Shown piece after piece: positions 13,301 to 25,448 of a DNA stretch of 64,000 bases. A program made the translations under genes and the position numbers. The stretch is from Anaeramoeba flamelloides (lineage: Eukaryota; Metamonada; Anaeramoebidae), in the NCBI GenBank assembly GCA_027625915.1, contig JANTQA010000057.1, forward strand, positions 6,758,001-6,822,000. Direction: 5' to 3'. The stretch's first letter is position 1. The number at the start of each line of letters is the position of its first letter. The notes below the pieces were generated by a model. That model was given only the letters and a program-made list of their open reading frames with translations, had not been told where the DNA came from and did no database searches.

Positions 13301-14374
13301 ATTGACTCATGATAAATTTTCAAATATTGCATAGATTTTTGATAATTTTGTTGTTTAAAATAAAAGATGAATTTTATCAAGTAATAATATTGTGTTTTTG
13401 GTAAAAAAAATTTAATCATTTGCTTAATGAAAAAAAAGTTTTCTAATTCTAACAGTATGAAAAGTATGTTTCTTAAATCTTTTTCAGAACAAATTTGATA
13501 TTGAATAACATTATTGTTGTTAATAATGTTTTTTTTTATTAAATAATTTTGTAATTTTATATAATACATCGAGAATAAACTATAGATGATTTTTTCAATA
13601 TTATTATATTTTTTATTATTAATTAGAAATAAAATATAAAAGGGGTTTCTTTGTTTCATTGATTCTATTAAAAAATTTTTTTCAAAATTTTTATTCATTA
13701 TTTTTTGAAATAAAAAATTAATTAAATAATTATGAGTATAATTTACAAGTTTACTATCATAATTGTAATCGTAATCGTCTTCGTTAGAGTTGATTTTTTC
13801 ATTGTTGTTTGTTTTTATTTTTACCTTTGTTTTTAAAAAATTGGTTAATTGTGTTTTTAAATTGTTATTTGTAAAATTATTTTTTATGAGTTTGATCAAT
13901 ATTTTAGGATTTATAGAAAAGGATTGACTTTGTAAAAATACATTAACCCAATTGTTATCATTGCAAATAGTATTTATATAATCAAAATTATTGTTATTTT
14001 CATCATAATCAATCAAATAATATTTTAAAAATTTTGAGAAAAATTCATAATGTTTTTTCTTGTTGAAATTTAAACTTTTTTGTAAAATATTCAAATAATT
14101 ATTTGTAATTTTGGTATCCAATTTATTTACTTTTAAATTTTTTAAAGTTAATTCAATAGAATCATCATTTAATTTATTATTTACAAAATATTTATGTATT
14201 TTTTTGCATGATTTTAAATGAATTACAAATTTATTAGAATTGAAATTATTTAATTCCAATAAATTTATACAATTACTGGTTATTTTTTTATTATTAAAAT
14301 GTAAAATCCCAATCTTTATTATATTTTTTTCAAATTCAGTTTTCAAATTATTATTGTTGTTGTTGTTGTAGTTG

Positions 14375-14459
<85 letters not shown>

Positions 14460-17116
14460 GAAAATTTACACTTCTTCCTTTATTTAGATAATACTTTAAA
14501 TCTAAATGTTCAAAAAATAATGTATCTTGATAGTATTTATTTAAATTTTGTTCTTTATTATGTATCAATTTCTTTCTATTTTTTTCATTCAAATAAAAAG
14601 AAAGGTATTTGAAATTAGATGTTTCTATTTTACTATTTTTTTCAAATAATTTTTTAAAAATAAATGGAAAATTTCTAATTAAAAATTTTTTAATTAAATT
14701 AGAACAATAATATTTTTCATCAATTAATTGAAATAATAAACGGTCAACTGGTTTTTCATGAGTTATTAACATAGTTAAACTAAATAAATCATATTTTTTA
14801 TTTTTAAAAAGATTTGTAATATTATTTTCTAACTCATTGAATAAATATTTTACATTATAAATATTTGATTTATATAGATTATAATTAATAATTAAATGAT
14901 AATAAAATTTCCATATATCATTAGCATGTTTTAAAATGAAATTAGTAAATTTCAAAGAATTATTAGCAATCAAAAAATTTTTAAATAATTTTGGATAATT
15001 ATTATTAATACAGAAATTATAAAAATATTTTTGAAATTTAAAATTAAAATTTTGATTAAATAATTTATTAAGCTTGGTAATATTTATTAAAAGTTTTTTA
15101 CTTGTATCATTATCATTATCATCATTCATCAAAATATATTTCTCGTTTTTCAATAAATTATTTTCTAATAAATTTCTCAAATTATTATTAATTATATTTT
15201 TTAATTGATTTTTAAAAAGAATTTGAAATTTGTTATTGGCGAAAATTTTTAGAGGTATTTCTTTTGCAAATTTTGATAATAAATCCAAATTATTATGATT
15301 AATAGAGTATTTCAATAAGAAAACCCAATATTCAATGGGGTTATTTATTAAAAGTTCTTCATTTATTTTGAAATTGGTTATAAAATCAATTCCTTTTCTT
15401 TCGAGGAAAACATTAAAAAGTATTTCTTTAGAAATATTATTAAACCAAAATAGTCTAATTGGTAGTTTATTTATTGCTTTATCATTTTGGTTTATTTTGT
15501 TAAAAAAATATAACCAAAGATCATCATTCTTGAGATTTTCGAAGAGATCTTTAAATTTGAAATGGATTTTTTTAATGTTATTTACATCCCATTCCCCAAT
15601 ATCCCATTTTTGATATTCAAGCTGATGTTTATTTTTATATTTATTATTAATATCAGTTAAACTATCGTTTTCAAAATATTTACCAATTTTGAGAACCTTT
15701 TTTTCTATTAAATTTAAGGAATCTTTTTCTATTAATTTTTTAAAAATGTATTTTCTTAATTCTGAATCGAGTGTGTTAAATAATAAATTTTTTGTTTCAT
15801 TATTTGAAATCTTCCCAATGTTAAAAAAAATTTGTTTTGCTTCATTTTTTTTATTTAATTTTATTAAATTATAGCAAATCCGATAACTTAATTTCAATAC
15901 TAATCTATATCCGGATATTGAAGTAATTGTATTCTCGTTGTTCAATTTAAAAAGATTTTTTGAAGTTTTTTCAATTGAGCAAATTAAATGAGAAATTTCC
16001 CCATTTAATAATAATGTTTCAATAAATTTTAAAAAATCATTTTTTCTTTCGATTTTAAAAATTTTGAAATCAATTTCATCATTTAATTTTATCCTTATTT
16101 TACTGTTGCCATTACTATTATTTGTTGTTTGTTGTTGATTTTGTACCTTTGATTTTTTTTGATTTTGTTCCTTTGATTTTTTTTGATTTTGTTCCTTTGA
16201 TTTTGAATGATTTTGTGTTTTTGATTTTTTTTGATAATTATTTTTTTGATTTTTTTTTCTTTGTTTTTGTGAGTTAATATTTAATTTCATTTTTTTAAAA
16301 AAAAACGAATTCTTATGAATTCGAGTAAATTTTTTTAGAACTTTTACTTGCTTTTTTTCATAATAAGATGACCAATATCGTAATTCTAAAAATATTTCTT
16401 GTAATTTTTTTAAATTTTGAAGATACTTATTTGAATTCACATCAAAAAAAATATAATTTTTGTTATTATTTTGATTCATTAATGCTATTAATTTTTCTTC
16501 TCCCTTTTGATGTTTGCTAATATTGTTATTCAATTTATTTAAATATTTGTTAGTATTAAAATTCATTTCAGTAATTATTCTTTTAAGAGTTAAAGTTATT
16601 AATTCTTGATAAAAGATAATTTTAAAAATTGTATTAGTATTTTTAGAAATAAGATTTATAATTTTTTCAATGATTTGATTTAAAAAATTTAATTTGCATT
16701 TTGGTAAAATTTCGCTAATTATTTCGAGTTTCATATTGTTTAATGCGTTGGTAAAAATTGATAGTAATATTTTTTCATTATTCCAATCATTTAAATTAGA
16801 AATTTTTGAAAAAAGATTCATAGGTGATGAATTTAATAAATTTTCAATCACTTTATTTAAATCTTGTCTAAAAATTTGGAAGTTTATTGAAAATTGTGAT
16901 AATGTAATCATACATTGATTAGAATATAAAAGTGGGATATCATTATTATTTAATTTTATTATCTTTGTTGATTTTTTGTTGGGAATTAAAGAAATTAATT
17001 GAATTTTATTTCCAAAATGCTTCTGTTCATTATTGTAATTTTCTTTAATGATAATTAAATCATTTTGAATTATAAAATTATAATTTTTTTTAATAATTTT
17101 TGAATATTTTTCCAAT

Positions 17117-17154
<38 letters not shown>

Positions 17155-18900
17155 GCTGTGTTTGTTGTTTGTGTTGTTCCTGGTGCTGTTTATGCTGTTT
17201 TCGTTGTTTTTGTCATTGTTTTTGTTTTGTATGTTTATTAAAAAATTTATTTTTTCATTAGTTATTAAATCAATATTATAATGATTTACGAATTTTGGCT
17301 GAATATTCCTTTTTTGAAATGCTGTTATTTTCACTTTTTTCATTGAAAAAATCATTTTGATCAAATCTCCCCGTACACTTTCATCATTTGCAAATTCAAA
17401 CCAATGGCTTAGAAAATTTTGTGGTTTGCCCATTGATCGTTCAAAAACAACTTTTCTTGCTCGAATTTGATTCGGAATTAATTTTGCAAATTCAAAACGA
17501 ATTTTTTTATTTGTTTTTGTGATTGTTTTTTGTGTTTCTTTCAATTTCTTGCTAATCGTCAATAATTCTGGATATTCGCGAAACAATAAATCAAGCTTAA
17601 TTTTGACTAAAAAATGTTTTTTTGTTTCTGGGTCCAAGCACATTACTATTAGATTTGCGTCACGTTGACAAACGCAAATTAACAAAACATTCTTTAACCC
17701 ACAAACTTTTTCAAAACGAATACTCGCCACCTTTTTACTGTTCCTGATCGAATAAATCTCTAATAAATTGTTTTTCGAAAAATAGCAATAGCAAAATCTT
17801 GTTGAAATTAAATTAATATTTGGCTTGTACTTAAATATTAATTTGTTTTCATATCGAAACCCATTAATTCCAATTTTAAAAAAGCCATAAATTCTTTGAA
17901 ATAAACAAAAAATTACATTACAATCATTTTTTCTCTTTGGATCAGAAATACATAATGTTATCTTCTTGTTTTCTTTGACTTTGAAGTTTTGTTTTTGTTC
18001 CTTTTCAATATTAATTCCTTCATTATTTTGATTGTTTTTTCTCAATTCTTGATCACATTTCTTTTCTTCTTTTTCTTTGTTTTCTTCTTTTTGAGTTTTT
18101 TCTTTATTTTCTTCTTCTTGTTCTTTTTTTTTTTCTTCTTCTTTTTGTTCTTTGTTTTCTTCTTGTTCTTGATTATTTTCTTTTTCTTCAAAGTTTTGAT
18201 TTTCTTCTTTTTTATTATTTCCCGAGTTTTTGTCATTTTCGTTTTTTTCTTCTTCTTTTTGTTCTTTGTTTTCTTTTAGTTGTTCTTTTTGTTTTTCTTC
18301 TTCTTTTTGTTCTTTGTTTTCTTGTTCTTGATTATTTTCAGTTTCTTCAAAGTTTTCTTTTTCTTCTTTTTCATTATTTCCAGAGTTTTCTTCTTGAACT
18401 TCTTTTTCAATATTTAAAATCTTTACAAATAAAGAATCAAGAACAAATTTTTCCTTAATTACCTGAAAAAATTCAAAATTTGTTGTTCTAAAGTCTAGTG
18501 AGCTTTGATTTGGTTCATTTGTATAATCTACAATCAAAAAATTTTTATAATTTATTTTTTCATTAACATGATCTTGATCATTAAATTTGTCATTCATCTT
18601 GTTTCTTGGTAACTTAAATCGTATTGTATAAAAAGTACCTTCTTCTGATTCTGCTATCAAACAACAGTACTCGTTTAATTCAACCCATTTATAATTTGAA
18701 GTGATCTTTTCTAGTTTACATTTATCAAGCACTTCATTTTGATATTTGTTACTCCATACATTGTTTGTTAGGATCTGAAAATGTAGTGTTTTGTCGTAAG
18801 TTCGAAAAACAACCAAAGTATTGCAAACAGAACCATCTAAAATCTTTAAATTTTTGTCAAGGTTTGACAGATCTTGTAACTTGATAACAGAATGCGACAT
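10366..18900 (-). CDS. Spatacsin (SPG11)-like protein, single 8.5-kb exon
   Basis: A 2844-residue protein. Spatacsin works with spastizin and AP-5 in late endosome/lysosome traffic and lysosome re-formation. The C-terminal 370 residues match the spatacsin C-terminal domain: AYLCFSMCCCISGIRRILAI near residue 2480, then INLSKSKAINLL, an alpha-solenoid ending QYQIAKQLG. YANEYSIPIHAITLSYVTS near residue 1990 also fits. The N-terminal third is a divergent beta-rich region interrupted by an E/K/Q-rich tract (about residues 165-300). Further low-complexity inserts are Asn runs near 585-600 and 1480-1530 and an NQKKSK repeat near 880-930. The length is close to that of animal spatacsin (about 2440) plus these inserts. 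It starts at the ATG of MSHSVIKLQD and ends in TAA. No intron is needed. It is divergently oriented to PIG-B, with about 1.1 kb between them. Confidence 0.85.
14395..14458 (-). repeat. ATT/AAT trinucleotide tract coding poly-Asn
   Basis: An almost pure run of ATT on the plus strand, read as AAT (Asn) codons on the minus strand, inside the spatacsin-like gene. A shorter TTG/CAA-type tract at about 17110-17155 is read as AAC (Asn) codons in the same gene. Confidence 0.9.
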
Positions 18901-19988
18901 GAGAATATCTATACAAAAAAAAAAGAAAAAATGAAACTTGACAAGAATAATTATCGTTTAAGTGAAATACTGAATTCAAATAACCTTTTTTTTTCAGGTG
19001 TCGATTGTGTTGTTCTTGTGATATACTTTTCAAAAAAGGGGTTGTCTCTTGAAAACTTTTATGACGATTGGCAAAACAAATTATACTTTTATTTCTTTTG
19101 AAATGAATAACAGATGTTTAGACCACATAAGGATCTTTGAATATCTATTTTTAATAGTGCTTGATTACTTTTTTGTTTTTCTTTTTGAAATTAATTACTT
19201 ATATTGAATCTTAAATATGCTTTGTGTAAAATATGAGTGGTGTTCACAATTAAAAGATTAAAAAGTTAAAAATTCAACAAAGGTGTTCACTTGAACCCAT
19301 TTAAAAATTTTCAAGGGTTTTAAAAGAGTTAATACCTTTAAGTTATTTCCATTCGTGCAGTTTTCTTAAAAAAATACTTATTCTCTTCTATCACTTCTAG
19401 AAAAGCATTTCTTTTTTGGTCTTACTTTGTTGGTTTCGTGAAGTCTAATTAACCGATCAAAAAAACAATGTCAAATGTTTCTCTAAAGTTTATAATTTAT
19501 AGTCTTGGCATTACTTGAATTTTTAGCTTTTTTGATTTGTTTTTTGACTCCAAAAAAAGAAGATAAATTCTCAGGGTGTGTTTACTAAACAATTCTAAAT
19601 CCAATCCTTCTCTTTTTGATGACTAAACGTTTTTGAAATTTGGAAATAAATCTGAATTCAAAAAGAAAATTTACTTTTCTCTCAAAAGTTTAATATAAAA
19701 ACGCCAAACTCAAATATTTTCTTTTTCAATTCCAACACAAAAAAGTGTTTTTATTTTTTTTCTATATTAATTGTGCCAAAATACTATTTGAAACCAATAA
19801 ACTCAAATTCTTTCTCATTGGGAAATTAGAGTATCTTAATTAGAAGTGTTCAAGAAATAAAAGAGTTTGAAAAACCTGTTTGTATTTGCTTTTACTTTGA
19901 AAAGATAAACTTCTGTTGCAAAGAAACAATTAAAATCTAATCATTTTTTTTTCTTTTATTCAAAAACAAAAGAAAGAGTAACTAGTTC
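18901..19988. other. Divergent intergenic region, spatacsin / PIG-B
   Basis: About 1.1 kb between two divergent start codons, so it must hold both promoters. A pyrimidine-rich stretch precedes the PIG-B ATG. I see no repeat copy or RNA gene. Confidence 0.5.
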
Positions 19989-22001
19989 ATGAGAAAACGA
20001 AAAACATTGAAATCAAAAGACAAAACTCAGAAAGAAAAAAAGAAAGAAAAAGAAGAAGAGGAAGAAGAAGAAATCGAAAAAATCGAAAAAATACAAAAAC
20101 CCAAGTTTTCCTTGGCACATTCTCTGTATCAAAAAAAGTTTATTTTATTGCTTTTCCTTTTCCGGATCGCAAATTCGTATTTGTGCCAAACGTTTGCAGA
20201 TCCTGACGAGTACTGGCAGTCGTTAGAAGTAGCGCATAATGTAGTTTATGGCTATGGGCATTTGACATGGGAATGGATCACTGCCCTCCGGGGTTATTTG
20301 CACCCCATGATCTTTGCGGGGCTCTATTACTTTTTAAGTCTCCTTGGGCTTGACGAAAATAGGTTTATCTTTTTGCAATCACCAGGCGTTTTGCAGGCCT
20401 TTTTCGGATCGCTCACAGATTTTTATACCTACAAAATTGCCAAGCATTGGTTTGGATACAAAGTAGCGAATTTTTCTCTGATCCTGAGCCTAAGTTCATG
20501 GTTTATGTGGTTTTATTCGACACGCACGGTCAGCAATTCGCTTGAAACAACACTGGTGATTATCGGGCTTTACTATTGGAGCAGCTCGCCACACGTCCTC
20601 TTCAAGTCAAGAAAGAAAATTTCGATCGCAATCTTTTTGTTTTCCATTGCCTTCATGATCAGGCCAACGTCTGCAATCATTTTTGGATGCCTAGGGTTGT
20701 GTTCGTTAAAGAAATTGAACAATTGGAATCACAGATTTAAATTTTTGTTTGTCATCGTGGCGCCCATCTTTGTAAGTGTGTTTATTCTCTCAACGATCAT
20801 TGACACGATCATGTTCAAAAGACCCACGATCGTCTTTTGGAATTTCTTAAAATTTAACCTTTTGTCGGGCAATTCGGAGATCTATGGCACACACCCATGG
20901 CACTGGTATCTAAGCCAAGGAATACCGGCAATTTTAACATCCTTTTTGCCACTGCTATTATTTTCCATTTGGTTGCAATTTAAAAATTCAAATCTCGGTC
21001 AATCTTTTTTAAACAAAATTAAATCGAAAAACAACAACAAAAACAAAAGCAACAAAAACACAAAAAGTCGAGATCAGAACAAGGATCAAAAGAAAAATAA
21101 AAACCGCTATAATCAAAAAAATTTTACAAGCGAATCAAAATCTGATTTCTATATGTACCAGCTGAAAAAAAAAAAGCAAAACGAAATGGCCAAGTATCGA
21201 AATAAGAACAGGGACAGGAATAGGAATAAGAACAACCAGGATGGCAATAAATATATTGATTATAATAACAAGGTATCAAATTATTACCCGAACGGCAATC
21301 AAAATTCTTCAACTGGCCAAATGTATCTAATTTTTTTCATCATCATTGTAAACGTTTTCGTTTATAGTTTATTGGGCCATAAGGAATTTAGATTTTTATT
21401 GCCCATAGTGCCATTACTATTAATCGTTTGCTCCTTCTCGTTAGTCAATTTTTCAGAGCCAAAATCAACAGAAGAAAAATCAGAATTAACTGGCCATAAG
21501 ATCTTTTTTTGGTCCGTGCTAATATTATTAATCCTTATTCAAGTTTTTAGCTCGGCATACTTTGGAATGATCCACCAAAGAGGCAGAGTAACGGTAATGA
21601 ATTTTTTATCGGATGAAGCAAACAGCTATCAAATGGATAATAAAGAAATGGATGTCATGTTTTTGACACAATGCCACGCTACACCTTGGTATAGCCATAT
21701 CCATAAAAATATTTCAATGTCATTTCCAGACTGCTCTCCGAGATTAAAGGAATTAAACAATTTGGGCAAGGTGCCAGATTCCCAATTTTTTGAAGACCAA
21801 ACCTTAAAATATGTGACAAAGAAATTTGCAAATATTGGAAATGATCCAACACATATCGTTACTTTTGATAATTTTTGGATCAAAATGAAAGACTTTTTGG
21901 AATCTAAAAATTATAAAATTTGTAATACAAATTTTAATACGCATTTCCCAGTAGACAGAGAATTACAAAAATATGTTTATGTTCTTTGCAAGAATGAATA
22001 A
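19989..22001 (+). CDS. GPI mannosyltransferase 3 (PIG-B/GPI10)
   Basis: An ER membrane enzyme that adds the third mannose of the GPI anchor core from dolichol-phosphate mannose. The family motif is plain: FADPDEYWQSLEVAHNVVYG near residue 65, followed by TWEWITALRGYLHP, the catalytic luminal loop of GT22 enzymes. RTVSNSLETT and, near the C-terminus, LLGHKEFRFLLPIVPLLLIV are also typical. The N-terminus is a Lys/Glu-rich cytoplasmic tail of about 35 residues; multiple hydrophobic segments follow. A loop at about residues 335-440 is expanded by an Asn/Lys/Arg-rich, low-complexity insert absent from animal and yeast proteins as I know them. 670 residues, intronless, TAA stop. Codons in the first half are visibly richer in G and C than those in the last third. 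Confidence 0.95.
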   Translation: MRKRKTLKSKDKTQKEKKKEKEEEEEEEIEKIEKIQKPKFSLAHSLYQKKFILLLFLFRIANSYLCQTFADPDEYWQSLEVAHNVVYGYGHLTWEWITALRGYLHPMIFAGLYYFLSLLGLDENRFIFLQSPGVLQAFFGSLTDFYTYKIAKHWFGYKVANFSLILSLSSWFMWFYSTRTVSNSLETTLVIIGLYYWSSSPHVLFKSRKKISIAIFLFSIAFMIRPTSAIIFGCLGLCSLKKLNNWNHRFKFLFVIVAPIFVSVFILSTIIDTIMFKRPTIVFWNFLKFNLLSGNSEIYGTHPWHWYLSQGIPAILTSFLPLLLFSIWLQFKNSNLGQSFLNKIKSKNNNKNKSNKNTKSRDQNKDQKKNKNRYNQKNFTSESKSDFYMYQLKKKKQNEMAKYRNKNRDRNRNKNNQDGNKYIDYNNKVSNYYPNGNQNSSTGQMYLIFFIIIVNVFVYSLLGHKEFRFLLPIVPLLLIVCSFSLVNFSEPKSTEEKSELTGHKIFFWSVLILLILIQVFSSAYFGMIHQRGRVTVMNFLSDEANSYQMDNKEMDVMFLTQCHATPWYSHIHKNISMSFPDCSPRLKELNNLGKVPDSQFFEDQTLKYVTKKFANIGNDPTHIVTFDNFWIKMKDFLESKNYKICNTNFNTHFPVDRELQKYVYVLCKNE

Positions 22002-22244
22002 TATCATTTTTTATTTATGTTATTTTTTATTGTTTTTTCCTTTTTTGAAATTTTCATTTTGATCAATGTCATATCAAAATTACTTTTTAAATAATAAACA
22101 AGTAAATTCATTTTAATATCAAAAAAATAATCTTAATTTATTCTCTTTATTCAATTGAAATGTATTCTTGATGAAGAAAATAACTTGATGATATCTTTTT
22201 TTTTTCGATACACATCCGTAGTTTTCAAAAATGTACAATTTTTG

Positions 22245-22570
22245 TTTATTATAGATTAACAAAACTAAATTCCATAAATTTATACACAATCACAACAGTT
22301 GAAAGAATAACAATACGACACTTTTCATTCAATTTCGAAATAATTTGGATTTTACAAACTATTTCATTTTTTGTCTTTTTTGTTTGAGTTTTCATTTGTT
22401 TTTAACCTGTTACGTGAATTGTTTTGTTAGATCGGGAAAAATTTTTATATGGTTGATAGAAGTTTATTGTTGAATTTGTTAAATAGAACAATCAGATGCA
22501 ATTTTTCGATAGTATCTAATGATTAATCGGTCAAGAATTGTTGGTGAAATTTCAACATATTTTGCAATAC
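22245..22570 (+). repeat. Dispersed TIR repeat family B, copy 1 (diverged)
   Basis: GTTAGATCGGGAAAAATTTT here is identical to part of the copy at 58451-59014. GTATCTAATGATTAATCGGTCAAG aligns with GTATCTAACC and GATCGATCAA in the other two copies. The left end (AAACTAAATTCC) resembles the family's terminal repeat; the right end is lost. It starts about 240 bp after the PIG-B stop, in the sense orientation. Confidence 0.65.
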
Positions 22571-22799
22571 AATTTTTGTTTCCTTGTATTTCGTTATTTT
22601 GGACACACCTGTTTTTTTTTTTGGTTTTATATTGTTTTTCTTTTATTTGTTTAAAAATTTTAACATATAAAAACATACAAACTGTGTGAGTTAAATATGA
22701 TTTAAGATTATATTTGGACAAAATACAAAAAAATGAGATTTTTTGAACAGAAAGAAATAATAAAAAAGTAACAGAAAGAAATAACAGAAAATTTTAATC

Positions 22800-23010
22800 A
22801 TTTGTTAAGGGTATGCCTTCCTATGAAAAAAATATATATTAATATTTCAAAATAAATAAAAAGAAAGAAATCTTAATGAATTATTTTAAAACCATGATAG
22901 TTTGAAATTATTTTCATTAATTAATGATCATGAAATCTATGATTTTAGACTTGGTCTTTAGATAAGTAATTTTTGTCAAAGGGTAACTAGAGTGTAATTT
23001 ACACAACTTC
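22800..23010 (+). mobile_element. LINE 3'-end fragment (degraded)
   Basis: Matches the LINE tail at 52010-52247 along its length (CTTAATGAATTATTTTAAAA, ATGAAATCTATGATTTTA, AGAGTGTAATTTACAC). The zinc-knuckle region of the LINE C-terminus is still faintly readable, but the frame is broken in several places. Confidence 0.65.
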
Positions 23011-23429
23011 AATAACAAAAAAGAATAATATGTTTATCTAATAAGATTTTTTTCAAACTTCATTGTTTAAAATTTTAAATTATTTTTTTAATCTGCAATT
23101 AGGATGTCATTTCCATGATCTTTCAAAAATTTTTATTTTACAATGATATTTTCAATTGTCGGAAAAAAAGGAATAACCTTGTTTTTGAAATTTTCTTCAT
23201 AAGTTTGGCCGTAAAAATAGTTGAAAATTTGAAAAATTTTTTATCCACATATAAGAGGCTATTTTCATATCTATCAAAATTATTTTAAATTTGAGAAATC
23301 GCTTTAAAATGGAAAATCAATAATTTAGCTATTCAAAAATTATTTATTGTTTGAAATTGAAAAAAAAAAAAAGAATTTTGATTTACTGTCTGGTTTACCA
23401 TAATTTAAAAGAATAGATTAAAAAAATAA

Positions 23430-24320
23430 AATTACTCAATTTTTTTGAATTCTATAAAAACCATCATTTGGTGTTCTTGAGTTTTCTTTTTATCTGTAAA
23501 ATCGATATTTTTTCGTTGGTTTTTTTGAGTTTTCTATTTATTTGTGAAGTTTTCTAGGTTTTTTTTTTGGGTTTTTTATTTTATTAGGAAAATTATTAGA
23601 TTTTTGTGAGGTTTTTTTAGGTTTTTTATTTATTTGAAAAATCAATAGATTTTCCGAATAAAATAGAAAACCTCAAAAAACCTATAACACTTCACATATA
23701 AAACAGAAAAAAACAATAAAGCTCTTTTAATTTTTTTTAAATTTAAGAAATAAAATTAAAATTTCTTAAATTTATTTTTATTTCTTCAATTAAAAATAAA
23801 CTCAGTTAAGGTTTCTCGAATTCAGAGAATTGAGTAAAATCAAAAATTTTTTCTATTATTTTGAATTCTGGAAAATTGAGGTACTCTAAGGAACTTGACA
23901 GGGACTTGTTTTATGTTTTTTTTTAATTATTGAAATGAACCTTTAAAAATTATTTATTGTTTAGTTTATTTCAAAAATTAAAGAAAAAAAAACACTTTGA
24001 ACTTATACAGAATTCAAAAGAATTGAGAAAATTTTTTGATTTTAATCTATTCTTTTGAATTCTGAAAAAAGAGCCTTTTTGTTTTCTTGAGTTTTCTGTT
24101 TATTTAGAAAATCAATAGATTTTCCATAGAAAATAGAAAACCTCAAAAAAACCTAGAACGCTTTACAGCTAAAAAAGAAATTACCCAGTTAACTTTGACT
24201 ATTGATGACTCTTGATGGATAATTTTCGTAAGGTTTTCCCGGCTTCACAAGAATAGAAAAAATCAATGATTTTACTCAATTCTTTTGAATCTTGGAAAAC
24301 CTAGGACTTACTATATTTAT
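23430..24320. repeat. Hairpin-rich repeat cluster 1
   Basis: Several long imperfect palindromes built from the same parts. The clearest runs 24007-24064: AGAATTCAAAAGAATTGAG pairs with its inverted copy ending CTTTTGAATTCTG. Others are at about 23816-23875 and 24245-24300. Between them recur AAATAGAAAACCTCAAAAAA and CCTAGAACNCTTCAC modules. The same modules occur at 43290-43690 and 44035-44235. Confidence 0.7.
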
Positions 24321-25448
24321 CTTTATTAATATTTTCCTTATTATGTTTTTTTTTAGACAAATAGAGTTTTTACAAAACTATAATTATGATCTATTCCAGT
24401 AAATCTCTCAATGTTGAATTAAAGAAAAATTTAATGTTACATTCCTTTATATATATTGTTTAGGACAAAAAAAAGAAAAAAAACACTTTTTTCTCGACTA
24501 GAGAGTTTTAAAAATTTTAGTACTACTAACAAAGATAATATACAATGGGCCCAGGATTTTTAATCAAGTAATGTTAATTTAATTTTTCATATATAGACCT
24601 TATTGATAAGATGAAATCGATCATTAAAGTAATTTTTTGTCTAAAGTGAAATTTTTAATTTTATTTTTTCATATAGGCAAAGAAAAACATTTTATTTTTA
24701 AATATATTGATATCCGTACAACAAAACTTTGAAGTACCTGAATATGATGTGGAAAGGTACAAAAATAAGAGGATTTTGATTTTCAAATCTTGTCAAGTAA
24801 AAATTTGGAAATATAATTATTTATAAGTTTTTACCAAACAACATCATTGAAAAAAAACACAATTTTTAAACTTTTAACAAATCTCTTAACAGTGCATTTG
24901 TTTAGATCGTTATTTCTATTTTTAAGTTATAAAATTAATCCTCACCAAACACTAATTTAGGAAAATTCTTTAAGGTATTCATTAATTTCAATTTAGGTTC
25001 ATTTAATACAAGATTTTTTCAATTTTGTGAAGAAAGAGATTAAATTCAAAAGATATTAAATATAAAAGATATTAAATTCGAAATATATTCAATTCGAAAG
25101 AGGTATTCAAAAACACCAGAGATAAATTTGAAAGTATTTAATACCCTTAATTTTAACCAAAAATTTTCTCAAGAAAAAAGTAAACTCTTTTTTTTATCAG
25201 TTCCACTAACTTTAATTTGAAAAAATAAATTCTTACACATGAAAAAAATTTAGACAATAGTTTCGCTTTGAAAAAGTTCAAAACCTAAAAAAAAAAACAG
25301 ACAATTAATGAAAAAAATTTTACCAAAATAAAATCAGAACCAAAATGAGAAATAAAGTTCTAATAAATTTCATTTCCCAAAAAAGAATTGAAATTTAAAT
25401 TATTTTCATTTTTTCAAAAATTTTTTTTTTTCCAAAATTTTATGTAAA

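Larger units (their letters stand above)
22002..25448. other. Repeat-rich intergenic region
   Basis: Holds a family B copy (about 22245-22570), a LINE tail (about 22800-23010) and a cluster of long hairpins (about 23430-24320). From about 24320 to 25448 I see only AT-rich sequence. Confidence 0.55.

Noticed and set aside
17989-18279. Phe-rich plus-strand frame and Lys-rich frame inside spatacsin
   Set aside because: Shadow translations of the E/K/Q codon tract of the minus-strand gene.
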